NCBI RefSeq assembly: GCF_001420995.1
Contig: NZ_CP012184.1
Coordinates: 5,936,501-6,000,500, forward strand
Direction: 5' to 3'
Length of the DNA stretch: 64,000 nucleotides
From: Pseudonocardia sp. EC080619-01
Lineage (GTDB): Bacteria; Actinomycetota; Actinomycetes; Mycobacteriales; Pseudonocardiaceae
In this document: piece by piece, positions 44,173 through 53,554 of the stretch
Position numbering within the stretch: the stretch's first letter is position 1
Layout: every line of letters begins with the position of its first letter
Notes under the pieces: generated by a model
The model's input: the letters and a program-made list of their open reading frames with translations, nothing else
Databases searched by the model: none
Told to the model about the DNA's origin: nothing
Translations under genes and position numbers: made by a program

Positions 44173-45372
44173 GTGAAGGTCCTGTTGCTCGAAAACATCC
44201 ACCCCGGCGCCGCCGAGGCGTTCGAACGCGCGGGCTTCGAGGTCGAGACCCGGCCCGGCTCGCTCAGCGGCGACGAGCTCCTCGAGGCCGTGTCCGGCGT
44301 GCAGTTGCTCGGCATCCGATCGAACACCACCGTGACACCCGAGGTGCTCGACGCCGCCAAGGATCTGCTGGCCGTCGGCTGCTTCTGCATCGGCACCAAC
44401 CAGATCGACCTCGAGGCGGCCGCCGAGCGCGGCATCGCCGTGTTCAACGCGCCGTACTCCAACACCCGCAGCGTCGTCGAGCTGGTGATCGGCGAGATCG
44501 TCGTCCTGGCGCGGCGGCTCACCGAGAAGACCCAGCGGATGCACGAGGGGGTCTGGGACAAGTCCGCGAAGGGGGCGCACGAGTTCCGCGGCCGCACCCT
44601 GGGCATCGTGGGGTACGGCAACATCGGTACCCAGCTGTCGACGATGGCCGAGGCGATCGGCCTCCGCGTGGTCTTCTACGACACCGCGGACCGCCTCGCC
44701 CACGGCAACGCCCGCCGGATGCCGTCGCTGGACGCGCTGCTGGCCGAGTCCGACGTCGTCTCGATCCACGTCGACGGACGCCCGGGCAACGCCGGCCTCT
44801 TCGGCGCCGACCAGTTCGCCACGATGAAGCCCCGCTCGATGTTCATCAACGCCTCCCGCGGCATGGTGATCGACGAGCAGGCGCTGCGGGAGAACATCCT
44901 CTCGGGCCACATCGCCGGTGCCGCCGTCGACGTGTTCCCGGTGGAGCCGAAGGCCCAGGGCGACACGTTCGAGTCCCCGCTGCGCGGGCTCGACAACGTC
45001 ATCCTGACCCCGCACATCGGCGGCTCCACCCAGGAGGCGCAGGAGGGCATCGGCCACTTCGTGTCGGCGAAACTGGTCGACTTCGTGACCGGTGGTGCCA
45101 CTCCCCTGTCGGTCAGCCTGCCCAACGTCGGCGCCCCGAACCCGGCCGGCGTGTTCCGCATGGCGTACCTGCACACCAGCAAGCCGGGGGTGCTGGCCGA
45201 CATCAACCGGCTGCTCGCCGACGCCGGGGTCAACGTCACCGGTCAGTCGCTGTCGACCTGGGGCGACCTGGGCTACGTGCTGACCGACACCGACCGTGTC
45301 CTCCCCGACGACGTGCTCTCCGCGCTGGGGAGGGCCGCGCAGACGGTGTGGCTGCGCTCGTTCCCGCTCTGA
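44173..45372 (+). CDS. serA: D-3-phosphoglycerate dehydrogenase (E. coli-type, with ACT domain)
   Basis: A 399-residue D-2-hydroxyacid dehydrogenase catalysing the first step of serine synthesis, oxidation of 3-phosphoglycerate. It has the NAD motif LGIVGYGNIGTQLS, the active-site Arg in NASRGMVIDE, the catalytic His in LTPHIGGSTQEAQEG, and a C-terminal ACT domain (RMAYLHTSKPGVLADINRLL) for serine feedback. Its length matches the E. coli-type enzyme, shorter than the mycobacterial type with an extra domain. The frame continues 38 codons upstream through the palindrome, but GTG 44173 best matches the family start. Confidence 0.9.
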   Translation: MKVLLLENIHPGAAEAFERAGFEVETRPGSLSGDELLEAVSGVQLLGIRSNTTVTPEVLDAAKDLLAVGCFCIGTNQIDLEAAAERGIAVFNAPYSNTRSVVELVIGEIVVLARRLTEKTQRMHEGVWDKSAKGAHEFRGRTLGIVGYGNIGTQLSTMAEAIGLRVVFYDTADRLAHGNARRMPSLDALLAESDVVSIHVDGRPGNAGLFGADQFATMKPRSMFINASRGMVIDEQALRENILSGHIAGAAVDVFPVEPKAQGDTFESPLRGLDNVILTPHIGGSTQEAQEGIGHFVSAKLVDFVTGGATPLSVSLPNVGAPNPAGVFRMAYLHTSKPGVLADINRLLADAGVNVTGQSLSTWGDLGYVLTDTDRVLPDDVLSALGRAAQTVWLRSFPL

Positions 45373-45373
45373 C

Positions 45374-45856
45374 TCAGGCGCAGGCGCCGAACGCCTCGAC
45401 GTCCGACGGGTGCATCGGGCCGTGCTCGCCGTGATGCACCACGAAGTCGACCCGGCTCGGGCGGCGGAACAGTCCGCCGCCCGACGGGCGCCGGTACACC
45501 AGCGGCGCGCACCGGTACCCGAACAGCGCCCGTGCCCAGCCCTCGGCCTCACCCCGGGGCAGGACGGTGCCGTCCCGGGTCGCGACGGTCAGCTCCCAGA
45601 TCCCGACGCCCGCGGCCGGAGCCTCGTCGTCCGGTGCGGTCGACGCGACAAGCACCAGCCCGGACCCGCCGCGCAGGGCCGTGACCTCGACCTCGCTGCG
45701 GTGGCGGTCCGGCACCGGATGCGGATACGGGTGGGCGAGCAGGCCGACCCGCAGCCGGGTCACGTCGTCCCCGTACCGCGCCTGGATCACCTGCGCGAGA
45801 TCCACCGATCGTTTGCGGCGCAGGTCCGCGTTGACCAGGCCGGTCTCGACCGTCAT
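45374..45856 (-). CDS. Hypothetical protein
   Basis: A protein of 160 residues with no recognised family. It starts MTVETGLVNADLRRKRSVDL and has a beta-strand-rich middle (SEVEVTALRG, LVLVASTAP, GIWELTVATRDG) and a basic segment YRRPSGGGLFRRPS, ending in GACA. No signal peptide or membrane helix. The ATG at 45856 lacks a strong RBS, and the frame is open 21 codons upstream. It converges with serA at a one-base gap. Conservation would need a database search to test. Confidence 0.55.
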   Translation of the reverse strand: MTVETGLVNADLRRKRSVDLAQVIQARYGDDVTRLRVGLLAHPYPHPVPDRHRSEVEVTALRGGSGLVLVASTAPDDEAPAAGVGIWELTVATRDGTVLPRGEAEGWARALFGYRCAPLVYRRPSGGGLFRRPSRVDFVVHHGEHGPMHPSDVEAFGACA

Positions 45857-46074
45857 GCCCGTGGCCCCATTTCCGTCCCCGCGACGGCGGCGGACGGCGG
45901 CCCCCGTGCGGGCCGCCACCCACGGGACGTGCGTCGGCCCGCCGCAGCGGGGCGGCCGGCGCCCCGGTGGAGGACCGTCGAACGGTCTGGCGTCGGCGCC
46001 GTGTTCTACGGCTCGTAGAGTATTCTAGATCACACTCCGCGCACAGGCGAGGGCGGGATCACATGATCGCCGGG

Positions 46075-46554
46075 TCACACCCGTCCGGCCGAGCGTGACG
46101 GGTCCAGCACCAGCACCACGTGGACGCTGTTCGGGTCGTCCGGGTAGTCCGCGAACGGCGGGCAGGGGGTGAACCCGTGCCGGGCGTAGAGCCGGCGGGC
46201 CGGGGCGAAGAACTCCATGGAGCCGGTCTCCAGGTGCAGCGTGCGGTACCCGCGCCCGCGGGCGACGCCGATCAGGTGGACGAGGAGCCCGGCCGCGACG
46301 CCCCGCCCGCGCGCCGCCGGTGCCGTCCGCATCGACTTGATCTCGCCGCCGTCCGGGCCGAGCTCCTTCAGGGCACCGCAGCCGAGCACCGTGCCGTCGT
46401 CGTCGCGGACCGTCCAGACGGTGACGGCTGGGCCCCGCAGGCCGTCGAGATCGAGCACGTGGGTGCTCTCCGGCGGCGACTGCGCCCGCATGTCGGCGAG
46501 ATGCCCGGAGAGGAACTCCGCGATCTCCGTTCCGGCGAGGTCGTCGATCACCAT
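46075..46554 (-). CDS. GNAT-family N-acetyltransferase
   Basis: A 159-residue acetyltransferase. The acetyl-CoA loop is KSMRTAPAARGRGVAAGLLVHL (R-x-x-G-x-G/A pattern), followed by YRTLHLETGSMEFFAPARRLYARHGF, the usual GNAT motif B with Tyr acid, and CPPFADYPDDPNSVHVVL, as in many small-substrate acetyltransferases. The ATG at 46554 has no clear RBS. It is divergent from lsr2. Its acceptor is unknown. Confidence 0.87.
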   Translation of the reverse strand: MVIDDLAGTEIAEFLSGHLADMRAQSPPESTHVLDLDGLRGPAVTVWTVRDDDGTVLGCGALKELGPDGGEIKSMRTAPAARGRGVAAGLLVHLIGVARGRGYRTLHLETGSMEFFAPARRLYARHGFTPCPPFADYPDDPNSVHVVLVLDPSRSAGRV

Positions 46555-46687
46555 GTGCACCCGGACACTCTGCCGCACCGTCCGCCACGCCCGGCGTGTC
46601 GTGCGGGTTCCGCGCCCCGGCGGACCCGTCGTTATGCTCGCGACGACGCCGGAGCGACTTCCGGTCGGCGACGCGAGAGGAACGGCA

Positions 46688-47275
46688 GTGGCGAAGGTCG
46701 AGACGGTCCGGCTCGTCGACGACATCAGCGGCGACGAGGCCGACGAGACCGTCGACTTCGGACTCGACGGCCGGCGGTTCCGGATCGACCTGACCTCCGC
46801 CCACGCCCGCGCCCTGCGCGAGGGGCTCGCGCCCTTCCTGGGCGCCGCCCGCTCCGCCGGGTCGGCCCGCGACCACGGCCGCACGGCACCGGCCGCCACG
46901 CCGGGCGGTGCCGGGGCCGGGTCCGCGGGTGCCGCTCCCGGGGCCGAGGGCTCCGGTGCCGCCGTCCGTGAGCACAACCGCGCGGTCCGGGAGTGGGCCC
47001 GGGAGAACGGGTTCACCGTCTCCGAGCGGGGCCGCATCCCGTCCGAGGTCGCCGAGGCCTACCGGCGGGACGAGGCCGCCGCGTCCGGCACGACCGCGGG
47101 CACGACCACGACCGCGGGCACGAAGCCCGCCCGCACGGCCGGGCCGACCACGACGGAACCGGCCGCCGAGAAGCCCGCCACCACGGAGGCGAGCGCCGTG
47201 GAGCAGGCACCCGAGCCGGTCGCGGCACCCGCCACCCGGCAGTCGACGGCTCCCGCGGTCGAGTTCAGCGGCTGA
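46688..47275 (+). CDS. lsr2: Lsr2-family nucleoid-associated protein with extended tail
   Basis: A 195-residue Lsr2, the actinobacterial functional analogue of H-NS that binds AT-rich DNA and silences genes. The N-terminal dimerisation part is VETVRLVDDISGDEADETVDFGLDG. After a long Gly/Ala linker the DNA-binding domain has REWARENGFTVSERGRIPSEV with the RGR hook. Canonical Lsr2 is about 112 residues; here the linker is longer and a Thr/Ala/Pro tail of about 55 residues follows. GTG at 46688 has GAGGA upstream. Confidence 0.9.
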   Translation: MAKVETVRLVDDISGDEADETVDFGLDGRRFRIDLTSAHARALREGLAPFLGAARSAGSARDHGRTAPAATPGGAGAGSAGAAPGAEGSGAAVREHNRAVREWARENGFTVSERGRIPSEVAEAYRRDEAAASGTTAGTTTTAGTKPARTAGPTTTEPAAEKPATTEASAVEQAPEPVAAPATRQSTAPAVEFSG

Positions 47276-47294
47276 CCGGCGGGAGGCACCGGCG

Positions 47295-47714
47295 ATGGCG
47301 GTGGCCGCGGCCGCGACCTGGGTGTGGCTCGGCATGGTGCTGGCGATCTCGTTCCTGGAGGCGCCGCTGAAGTTCCGCGCGCCGGGGATCACGACCGCAC
47401 TCGGGGTCGGTATCGGGCGCCTGGTGTTCCGGGCGCTGAACGTCGCCGAGCTCGTCCTGCTCGCCGTCGTCGCGGTCGCGCTGGTCGTCGCCGGGACACC
47501 GGTCCCGGCGTCCCTGCTCGCGGCGGCCGCCGCCGTCGTGCTCGCGGTCCAGCTCCTCGTGGTGCGCCCGGCACTGACGCGGCGTTCGAACGTGCTGCTG
47601 CGCGCCGGGAGCGCGGCGCCCGGGCCCCGTTCGCCGGCCCACCTCGGCTACGTCGCGCTCGAGCTGGTCAAGGTCGGCGTGCTCGTCGCGCTCGGCGTCG
47701 CCGCCCTGTCCTGA
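47295..47714 (+). CDS. Small conserved membrane protein
   Basis: A 139-residue protein with four hydrophobic helices. It contains LGMVLAISFLEAPLKFRAPG and GIGRLVFRALNVAEL, which look like a conserved actinobacterial family of unknown function. GGGAGG lies eight bases before the ATG. It follows lsr2 by 19 bp and is probably in the same transcript, ended by the hairpin at 47726-47767. Confidence 0.75.
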   Translation: MAVAAAATWVWLGMVLAISFLEAPLKFRAPGITTALGVGIGRLVFRALNVAELVLLAVVAVALVVAGTPVPASLLAAAAAVVLAVQLLVVRPALTRRSNVLLRAGSAAPGPRSPAHLGYVALELVKVGVLVALGVAALS

Positions 47715-47725
47715 GGCGCTGTCAC

Positions 47726-47767
47726 GTCGCGCTGCCCGGGGAGACGGGTCGCCCCGGGCAGCGCGAC
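47726..47767. terminator. Strong hairpin between convergent genes
   Basis: GTCGCGCTGCCCGGGG (47726-47741) is followed after a 10-base loop by its exact inverse CCCCGGGCAGCGCGAC (47752-47767), a 16-bp perfect stem between the small membrane-protein gene and the converging arabinosyltransferase gene. There is no T-run, as is common in high-GC actinobacteria. Confidence 0.75.
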
Positions 47768-47772
47768 GCGTG

Positions 47773-50700
47773 TCAGCGGCTCGGCGACGGGATGCCGGGC
47801 GGCGGGGCCGGCAGCGGCCCTGGGCTGTAGAGCCCGGACCGGAGGACGTCGGAGCGTTCCAACGTCGGCCGCACCGCGTTCGGGCGGTAGGGCTGGATCG
47901 CCTGGACCTTGCCCCAGTCCCGGCCCGGGTCGCCCTCCAGGTAGGTCGGCAGCTCGTTCTGCTTTCCGATCACCGTGATCCAGCCGAGCGGGCCGCCGGC
48001 CTGCGGCGTCGACCAGCCCTCGCCGTCGACCCGCATCCGGCTGCCGTCGGCCTGCAGCCGGTAGGCGGGGACCTCCGCGATCCCACCGGCGGTGGAGAAC
48101 GGGCGCAGGCAGGGGCTCGCCAGCGACACCGGGTACTCGAGGAACATCGCCTGGTTCCCGACGACCGCCGACAGCGGCGCCAGCTGCGGGGCGCGCAGCG
48201 GGGCCACCGCGAGCCACCCGTCGGCCCCCAGCGAGTTGTCCTGCGCCACCAGCCGGACCTCGGTCGCGGCGCGGGCGGCCTCCGGCAGGTCGAACCGCAG
48301 CTCACGCCACGGCATCTCCTCGCCGCGGCCGTCGTCGAGGGTGGTCTGCTCGACCACTCGCACCCGGCCGTCGGACAGTCTCGTCGCGTACTGCACGGTC
48401 AGCTTGTTGCCGCCGCCCAGCCGGCCCGCCGCCGTCACCACCAGCGGGGTGGCGCCGGCGCGCTGCTCGGCGGTCAGCTGCGTCCACGGGGTGCGCAGCG
48501 TGCCGGTGCCGCGACCGGACGAGTCGTAGCTGCCGAAGGCCGGGGCGGCGTCGCTGCCCAGCCCGCCCGAGAGCACGTACTCGAACCCGGAGACCCCGGA
48601 CCCGCCGCCCGTCGGCGGGACACCGTCGCGGCGGAAACCGGAGCCTCCGCTGGTCGGTTCGAGCAGCTGGGCCTCCGGGCTGTTCGCCGGGACGACGCCG
48701 GGTGGCAGCGGCGCGGGGGTCGCCGTCGACTCCCCCGGCGGGGGCGGCGACGCGACCGTCGGCAGCAGGTCGGGGTTGGCCGGGGTCGCCATGCCCGTCG
48801 GTTCCGGGGCGGGTGCGAGCACGCCGTCGGCCGGGCGCCGCTCGGCGAACACCTGGCTCGCCAGGCCACAGGACCCGCCGAGCGGGTTCGACAACGCGTC
48901 GGAACCCATCGACCAGGTGCCCGAGCGGGCCTGCATGGCCGCGCCCATCGACCACAGGTTGAACGTGACGAGCAGAGCGCACAGCACGGCCAGCGGGGCC
49001 GACGTCAGCCGCAGCCGCCGCGTGGCGTCCAGCGCGGCCGACGCGTCGCGGCGCCAGTCGCGGGCCCGCCACCAGCGCCCGATGAGCGGCAGCCGTCCGA
49101 TCGCGCGTTCGAGCCCGGCGAGCTGGTCGGGGTGCCGGTCCTCGCGGATCCCCCGCAGGTGCTCGACCCCGGCGCCCGCGGCCAGCAGCAGCGCGACGAC
49201 CAGCAGCACGCTCGACGCCTCGTAGCCGCCGATGAGGACCTGCTGGTCGGCCCAGGGCACACCCCAGTTGTTCGTGTACCACCAGGTGTTGGGCCCGGCC
49301 GCGGACAGCGCCGCCACGAGGAACGCGGCCGCCAGGAACGCGAGCCGGTTGCGCAGCGACCGCAACGCGTCGGACCCGGTCGCGATGGCCGCCAGCGCGA
49401 CCATCCCGGCGCCGAGGCCGACGAGGTCGCCGAAGTGGTGGGTCCACTTGGTCGGGGTCATCGCGAAGATCAGCAGGGCGATGACGGTGCTGCCGACGAG
49501 CCGCTGGGCCGGCCCGAGCGCCGCGCCGGGGATCCGGTTCCGCCGGATCAGGACCACGACGCACGCGAGCGTGCAGAGGATGACGAGCAGGATCGGGAAC
49601 CGGCGGGCGATCGACCCGTCGGCCAGGCTGCCGAACAGCGGCGCGTACCGCTGCGCGATCTCGGAGTACCAGGGCCAGTCCGGCCCGACGTCGGACCGGA
49701 TCCGGGTCGAGTCGATGACCGCGGCCCAGCTCTGGTCCGCCCAGGCGATCATCAGGATCGCGGTGCCCGAGGCGAGCAGCGGTGCCAGCACCGACACCGC
49801 GCCGAACGTCCGGACCCGGGTCGCGAGCAGCTGCCACAGCGGCCGGATCCCGGCCAGGAACGGGGCGATCGCGATCAGCCCGGCCGGGTTCGCGCCCACC
49901 GCCATCGAGGCCGCGAACAGGCCGAGCGCGACCGGCAGCGTCCGCTGCAGCGCGATCGCGCGTTCCACGCACACCAGCGCGAGCAGCGAGCAGACCACGA
50001 CGACCGGCTCCGGCCGCAGGCCCGAGTTGTAGGCCATCCAGAACGCGAGGAACGTCATCGCCGCGGCCCAGGTCGCCGCCCGGGACCGGCGGGCCTGGCG
50101 CCCGAGGCGGGGCAGCAGGCCCCGGGAGACCAGCCACCACGCCGTCACACCCATCAGGACGCCGGGCAGCCGCAGCCACAGCAGCGAGTCGGAGACCTGC
50201 ACCCACAGCGCGTAGAGGTCGTAGAACCAGCCGAACGGCGCCTCCGCGGCGTTGTACCAGCGGTAGTAGTTGCCGACGTAGCCGGAGGTGGGCACGTCGC
50301 GCACGATGCCGAGGGTGAAGCCGTCGTCGGAGGTCTGGCCGCCGATCGCGGCCCAGAGCCCCAGCACGCCGACGACGGTGACGTCCACCGGGCGCGGTCG
50401 CGCGCGGGTCCACCAGCGACGCAGCCGGGGCGGCCAGCGCTCGGCCATGCCGCCGGCCTCCCGGCCGGCGCGGTGCGGGCGCCGCCCGAGGTGCCGGTCC
50501 ACGCCGGCGAGCGCGAGCAGCGACCCGACCAGGGCCAGGCTCGCGACGGCGGTGGCGAGCGACTTCCAGACCGACGGGCTGCTGTCGAACCGGGTGTCCG
50601 GGCTGATCCGGACGGACGTGCCGGCCAGCGGGTCGGCGGCACCGTCGAGGTCGGAGTAGATGCCGACCGACTGGGGCCGCAGGTCCCCGGGGAACGTCTG

Positions 50701-51183
50701 CGCGCCGGAACCGAGGTCGACCGTCGTCTCCTCGGCGTCCGAGGAGATCCTGATCTCCGACGGCCCGTCGCGCAGCGGTGCCGCGGACAGCTGCTCACCC
50801 CGGTTGACCAGGGTCAGCTGGCCGTCGCCGACCGTGAGCACCATCCCGGACCGCGCGCCCTCGGGGGACTCCGGCGGCACGGTCGACAGCACGGTCGCCG
50901 GTGTGGCGCTGCGCTCGTCGAGACTGCGGATCGCCTCCGCGGGCACGGCGACCGACATGGACTCGGGACGCAGCGCGACCAGCGGGGCGTTGACGTCCTG
51001 CGCACCGGTGGCCTGCGACGGCCAGACGATCGTGTTCTCGTGCTGCACCACGGGGAGGAACGGCACCGCGACGGCAAGGACGACGGCGAGCAGGCCGAGC
51101 CCGCCCGCCCACCGCAGGCGACGTGTGTCACGTGACGTGTCGACCTGCTCCCGTTCCGCGACCCTCGGTTCCTCGGTGAGCAC
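47773..51183 (-). CDS. Emb-type arabinofuranosyltransferase
   Basis: An 1136-residue polytopic protein of the Emb (GT-C, family 53) arabinosyltransferases, which transfer arabinofuranose from decaprenyl-phosphoarabinose onto cell-wall arabinogalactan or lipoarabinomannan. An N-terminal helix, a lumenal domain and about twelve further membrane helices are visible; the Asp pair in SDDGFTLG lies near residue 286, the position of the catalytic DD motif. The C-terminal periplasmic carbohydrate-binding region follows. The size matches mycobacterial EmbA/B/C; which paralogue it is cannot be told. It is the single copy in this window. Confidence 0.93.
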   Translation of the reverse strand: MLTEEPRVAEREQVDTSRDTRRLRWAGGLGLLAVVLAVAVPFLPVVQHENTIVWPSQATGAQDVNAPLVALRPESMSVAVPAEAIRSLDERSATPATVLSTVPPESPEGARSGMVLTVGDGQLTLVNRGEQLSAAPLRDGPSEIRISSDAEETTVDLGSGAQTFPGDLRPQSVGIYSDLDGAADPLAGTSVRISPDTRFDSSPSVWKSLATAVASLALVGSLLALAGVDRHLGRRPHRAGREAGGMAERWPPRLRRWWTRARPRPVDVTVVGVLGLWAAIGGQTSDDGFTLGIVRDVPTSGYVGNYYRWYNAAEAPFGWFYDLYALWVQVSDSLLWLRLPGVLMGVTAWWLVSRGLLPRLGRQARRSRAATWAAAMTFLAFWMAYNSGLRPEPVVVVCSLLALVCVERAIALQRTLPVALGLFAASMAVGANPAGLIAIAPFLAGIRPLWQLLATRVRTFGAVSVLAPLLASGTAILMIAWADQSWAAVIDSTRIRSDVGPDWPWYSEIAQRYAPLFGSLADGSIARRFPILLVILCTLACVVVLIRRNRIPGAALGPAQRLVGSTVIALLIFAMTPTKWTHHFGDLVGLGAGMVALAAIATGSDALRSLRNRLAFLAAAFLVAALSAAGPNTWWYTNNWGVPWADQQVLIGGYEASSVLLVVALLLAAGAGVEHLRGIREDRHPDQLAGLERAIGRLPLIGRWWRARDWRRDASAALDATRRLRLTSAPLAVLCALLVTFNLWSMGAAMQARSGTWSMGSDALSNPLGGSCGLASQVFAERRPADGVLAPAPEPTGMATPANPDLLPTVASPPPPGESTATPAPLPPGVVPANSPEAQLLEPTSGGSGFRRDGVPPTGGGSGVSGFEYVLSGGLGSDAAPAFGSYDSSGRGTGTLRTPWTQLTAEQRAGATPLVVTAAGRLGGGNKLTVQYATRLSDGRVRVVEQTTLDDGRGEEMPWRELRFDLPEAARAATEVRLVAQDNSLGADGWLAVAPLRAPQLAPLSAVVGNQAMFLEYPVSLASPCLRPFSTAGGIAEVPAYRLQADGSRMRVDGEGWSTPQAGGPLGWITVIGKQNELPTYLEGDPGRDWGKVQAIQPYRPNAVRPTLERSDVLRSGLYSPGPLPAPPPGIPSPSR

Positions 51184-51247
51184 CGAACGACGGTAGCGAC
51201 CCGGCTCCGTGCGACACCCGGAGCCCCCGTCCCGTGACCGGGGCCGG

Positions 51248-51883
51248 TCAGCCCACCGGGCCCCGGTGCCGGTCGCGGAAGCGTGTGTCGTGCAGCCACC
51301 AGCCGAGCACGCGGGTGATCCAGGGCAGCACGAGGTAGACCATGATCGGCGTCAGGACGATCGTCGTGACCGCGATCCGCGGCACGACGTGCCAGTCGGC
51401 GAGCAGCGCTCCGAGGGTCACGGTCGCGAGCAGGTTCATCGGGAAGAAGACGAGCCAGATCGTCGTCGCCTGCTTCCAGCGGGGCGGGGTCGGCTGCGGC
51501 GGCCCCGCCGTCTCGACCTTCTCGGCCTCGTCGAACCAGCCCTCGATGCCGGTGCGGCGCTCGCTGCGCGTCATCTCGGCCAGGCCCTGCGCCGACCCGA
51601 GCCACCAGCGGCGCTCCGGGGCGGCCTCCCAGCGGGCGAGCGACTCGTGCGAGTCGAACCGGGCGAGCATGTGCCACTCGTCGGACCCGCCGCGGGTGCG
51701 GACCCAGCCGCCGCCGAGGAATCCGGGGAAGCCCTCCGCGAGGAGCAGGCCGGAGCGGATCCAGGCGGTCATCTCGGTGGCGTGCTCGGGGTCGGCCCGG
51801 CGGGTGAAGGACACGGTGACCGGTGCGGTGGACGCGGCGGCGGGGGTGGTGCCGCCGGTCCGGATGTCGATGTCGGTGGACAT
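51248..51883 (-). CDS. ABM-domain protein with C-terminal membrane helices
   Basis: A 211-residue protein. Residues 20-135 resemble an antibiotic-biosynthesis-monooxygenase (ABM, dimeric alpha-beta barrel) fold, with VTVSFTRRADPEH, GFLGGGWVR and WHMLARFDSHESLARWEAAPER. Two membrane helices follow (TIWLVFFPMNLLATVTLGALL and AVTTIVLTPIMVYLVLPW). Proteins of this ABM-plus-membrane type recur in bacteria with unknown function. No clear RBS; ATG at 51883 is the likeliest start. Confidence 0.82.
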   Translation of the reverse strand: MSTDIDIRTGGTTPAAASTAPVTVSFTRRADPEHATEMTAWIRSGLLLAEGFPGFLGGGWVRTRGGSDEWHMLARFDSHESLARWEAAPERRWWLGSAQGLAEMTRSERRTGIEGWFDEAEKVETAGPPQPTPPRWKQATTIWLVFFPMNLLATVTLGALLADWHVVPRIAVTTIVLTPIMVYLVLPWITRVLGWWLHDTRFRDRHRGPVG

Positions 51884-51981
51884 GGAGGCATGGTGACGCC
51901 TTCGGGGCCCGCCGCGCACCGTGGCCGCACGACATCACTGCGGCGGGCCGGGGAAGCCCGGGCCCGGGGCCACGGGGCCGG

Positions 51982-53385
51982 TCAGCGGCCGGTGGCCCGG
52001 ACGAGGCGTTCCTCGGCGTCGACGCCGGGGCCCACCTCGGGGAACCGGGTGAGGAACCACAGGCCCACGACCCACCAGCCGCCGACGATGATCCACTCGG
52101 GCGCACCGAGCGCGGCGGGCATCCCGGGCAGGTACAGCGAGAACAGGACGAGCCCGGCGACGGCCGCGACCGTCCCGACCACCGGCCCCCCGCTCACCCG
52201 GAACGGCCGCTCCAGCGCCGGCTCGCGCCGACGCAGCACCAGGAACGTCACCGCGACCATCGTGAAGCCCATGGTGATCGTGATCCCGCCGGCGTTCACC
52301 AGCCAGGTCAGCATGCTGTCGCCGAACAGCGGCGCCAGCACCGACAGGCCGCCGATGAACAGCACGGCGTGCGACGGCGTCCGGTGGCGCGGGTGCACCA
52401 CCGCGAACCAGCGCGGCAGCATCCCCGAGGCCGCCATGGCGTACACCAGGCGGCTCGCGCCGATGAGGAAGGCGTTCCAGCTGGTCAGGATGCCCGCGAT
52501 GCCGCCGAGCACGAGCAGCGTGCCGAACGCCGGGTGCCCCCACAGCGTCGCCATCGCGTCGGCCGCGGCGAGCTGCGAGCCCGCGAGCTCGTCGTCGCCG
52601 AGCGCGGCACCGGTGCCGAGGACGATGACCACGTAGAACGCGATCGCCATCAGGACGGAGACGACCAGCAGCCGTCCGATGTGGCGTTCGGGGAGCCGGA
52701 TCTCCTCGGCCGACTGCGGGATGACGTCGAACCCGACGAAGAGGAACGGCACGGCGACGAGGACGCCGAGCATCCCGGCGACCCCGCCGGTGAACCACGG
52801 TTCGGCCGTGGCGGCGCTGCCACCCGCGGCGATGCCGGTGAGCATCACGAACGCCACGCCGACCAGGAAGGCCACCGCGACCGTCTGGGCGACGGCGGCG
52901 GGCCGGATCCCGATGTAGTTGAGCCAGGTGACGACGACGGCGCCGGCGATCCCGACCAGCGCCCAGGTGGCGTGGACGTCGTAGCCGGCGACCGTCCACA
53001 GGAGCCCGGCCTGCAGGTCGGGGAACAGGTAGAGCGCGGTCTCCGGGAGCGCGACCGCCTCGAACGCCACCACCGACAGGTAGCCGAGCACCATCGCCCA
53101 CGACGCGACGAACGCCCACCTCGACCCGAGCGCGCGCAGCACGTAGTGGTGCTCGCCGCCGGCCTTCGGCATCGCCGAGACGAGCTCGGCGTAGGTGAGG
53201 CCGACGACGGCCATCACCCCGCCACCCAGGACGAAGGCGAGCGCGGCGCCGGCCGTCCCCGCACCGGAGACCCAGTCCCCCGCGAGCACCACCCAGCCGA
53301 AGCCGATCATCGCTCCGAAGCCGACGGCGAGCACGTCCGCCCGGCCGAGCACCTTCACGAACCCCTGGTCGTCCTGTCGGGTCAC
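51982..53385 (-). CDS. APC-family amino-acid permease
   Basis: A 467-residue permease with about twelve hydrophobic helices of the amino acid-polyamine-organocation family. It starts VLGRADVLAVGFGAMIGFGWVVLAG, the helix-1 glycine motif of the family, and continues with YAELVSAMPKAGGEHHYVLRALG. The GTG at 53385 follows GGGGGAGGG, which fixes the start over the longer frame. The transported amino acid or amine cannot be deduced. The neighbouring ABM-domain gene is about 100 bp downstream. Confidence 0.9.
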   Translation of the reverse strand: MTRQDDQGFVKVLGRADVLAVGFGAMIGFGWVVLAGDWVSGAGTAGAALAFVLGGGVMAVVGLTYAELVSAMPKAGGEHHYVLRALGSRWAFVASWAMVLGYLSVVAFEAVALPETALYLFPDLQAGLLWTVAGYDVHATWALVGIAGAVVVTWLNYIGIRPAAVAQTVAVAFLVGVAFVMLTGIAAGGSAATAEPWFTGGVAGMLGVLVAVPFLFVGFDVIPQSAEEIRLPERHIGRLLVVSVLMAIAFYVVIVLGTGAALGDDELAGSQLAAADAMATLWGHPAFGTLLVLGGIAGILTSWNAFLIGASRLVYAMAASGMLPRWFAVVHPRHRTPSHAVLFIGGLSVLAPLFGDSMLTWLVNAGGITITMGFTMVAVTFLVLRRREPALERPFRVSGGPVVGTVAAVAGLVLFSLYLPGMPAALGAPEWIIVGGWWVVGLWFLTRFPEVGPGVDAEERLVRATGR

Positions 53386-53512
53386 GTGCCCTCCCCCGGT
53401 ACCGGTGATCCGGGCATTCCACCCGACGGGCACCCGTCGCGTCGAGGGTCACGGCGATCCTCGGTGGACCGGCGGCCCGGCTCCCCCGTCGTGGCGGGGT
53501 GCGGTGGTCGTC

Positions 53513-53552
53513 GTTTCGTTGACGATCGGCTGGCGTCAATGAAACATTGACA
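53513..53552 (+). repeat. Palindromic intergenic element, copy 3 of 3
   Basis: GTTTCGTTGACG (53513-53524) and CGTCAATGAAAC (53534-53545) form an inverted repeat matching at 11 of 12 positions with a 9-base centre, then ATTGACA (53546-53552). It ends two bases before the ATG of the small HTH-like gene at 53555, the tightest gene association of the three copies. TTGACG with AACATT 18 bases later could be a promoter giving a leaderless message. Confidence 0.75.
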
Positions 53553-53554
53553 TC

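Noticed and set aside
45990-46040. AT-rich patch (TAGAGTATTCTAGA) as a Fur/IdeR-type iron box
   Set aside because: Only a partial palindrome (10 of 12) and no match I can defend to a known iron box; probably a promoter region in the 218-bp gap.
47770-51135. Very long plus-strand frame opposite the arabinosyltransferase gene
   Set aside because: Composition is rich in Arg, Gly, His and Gln with no motifs, which is the expected antisense shadow of a membrane-protein gene in high-GC DNA.
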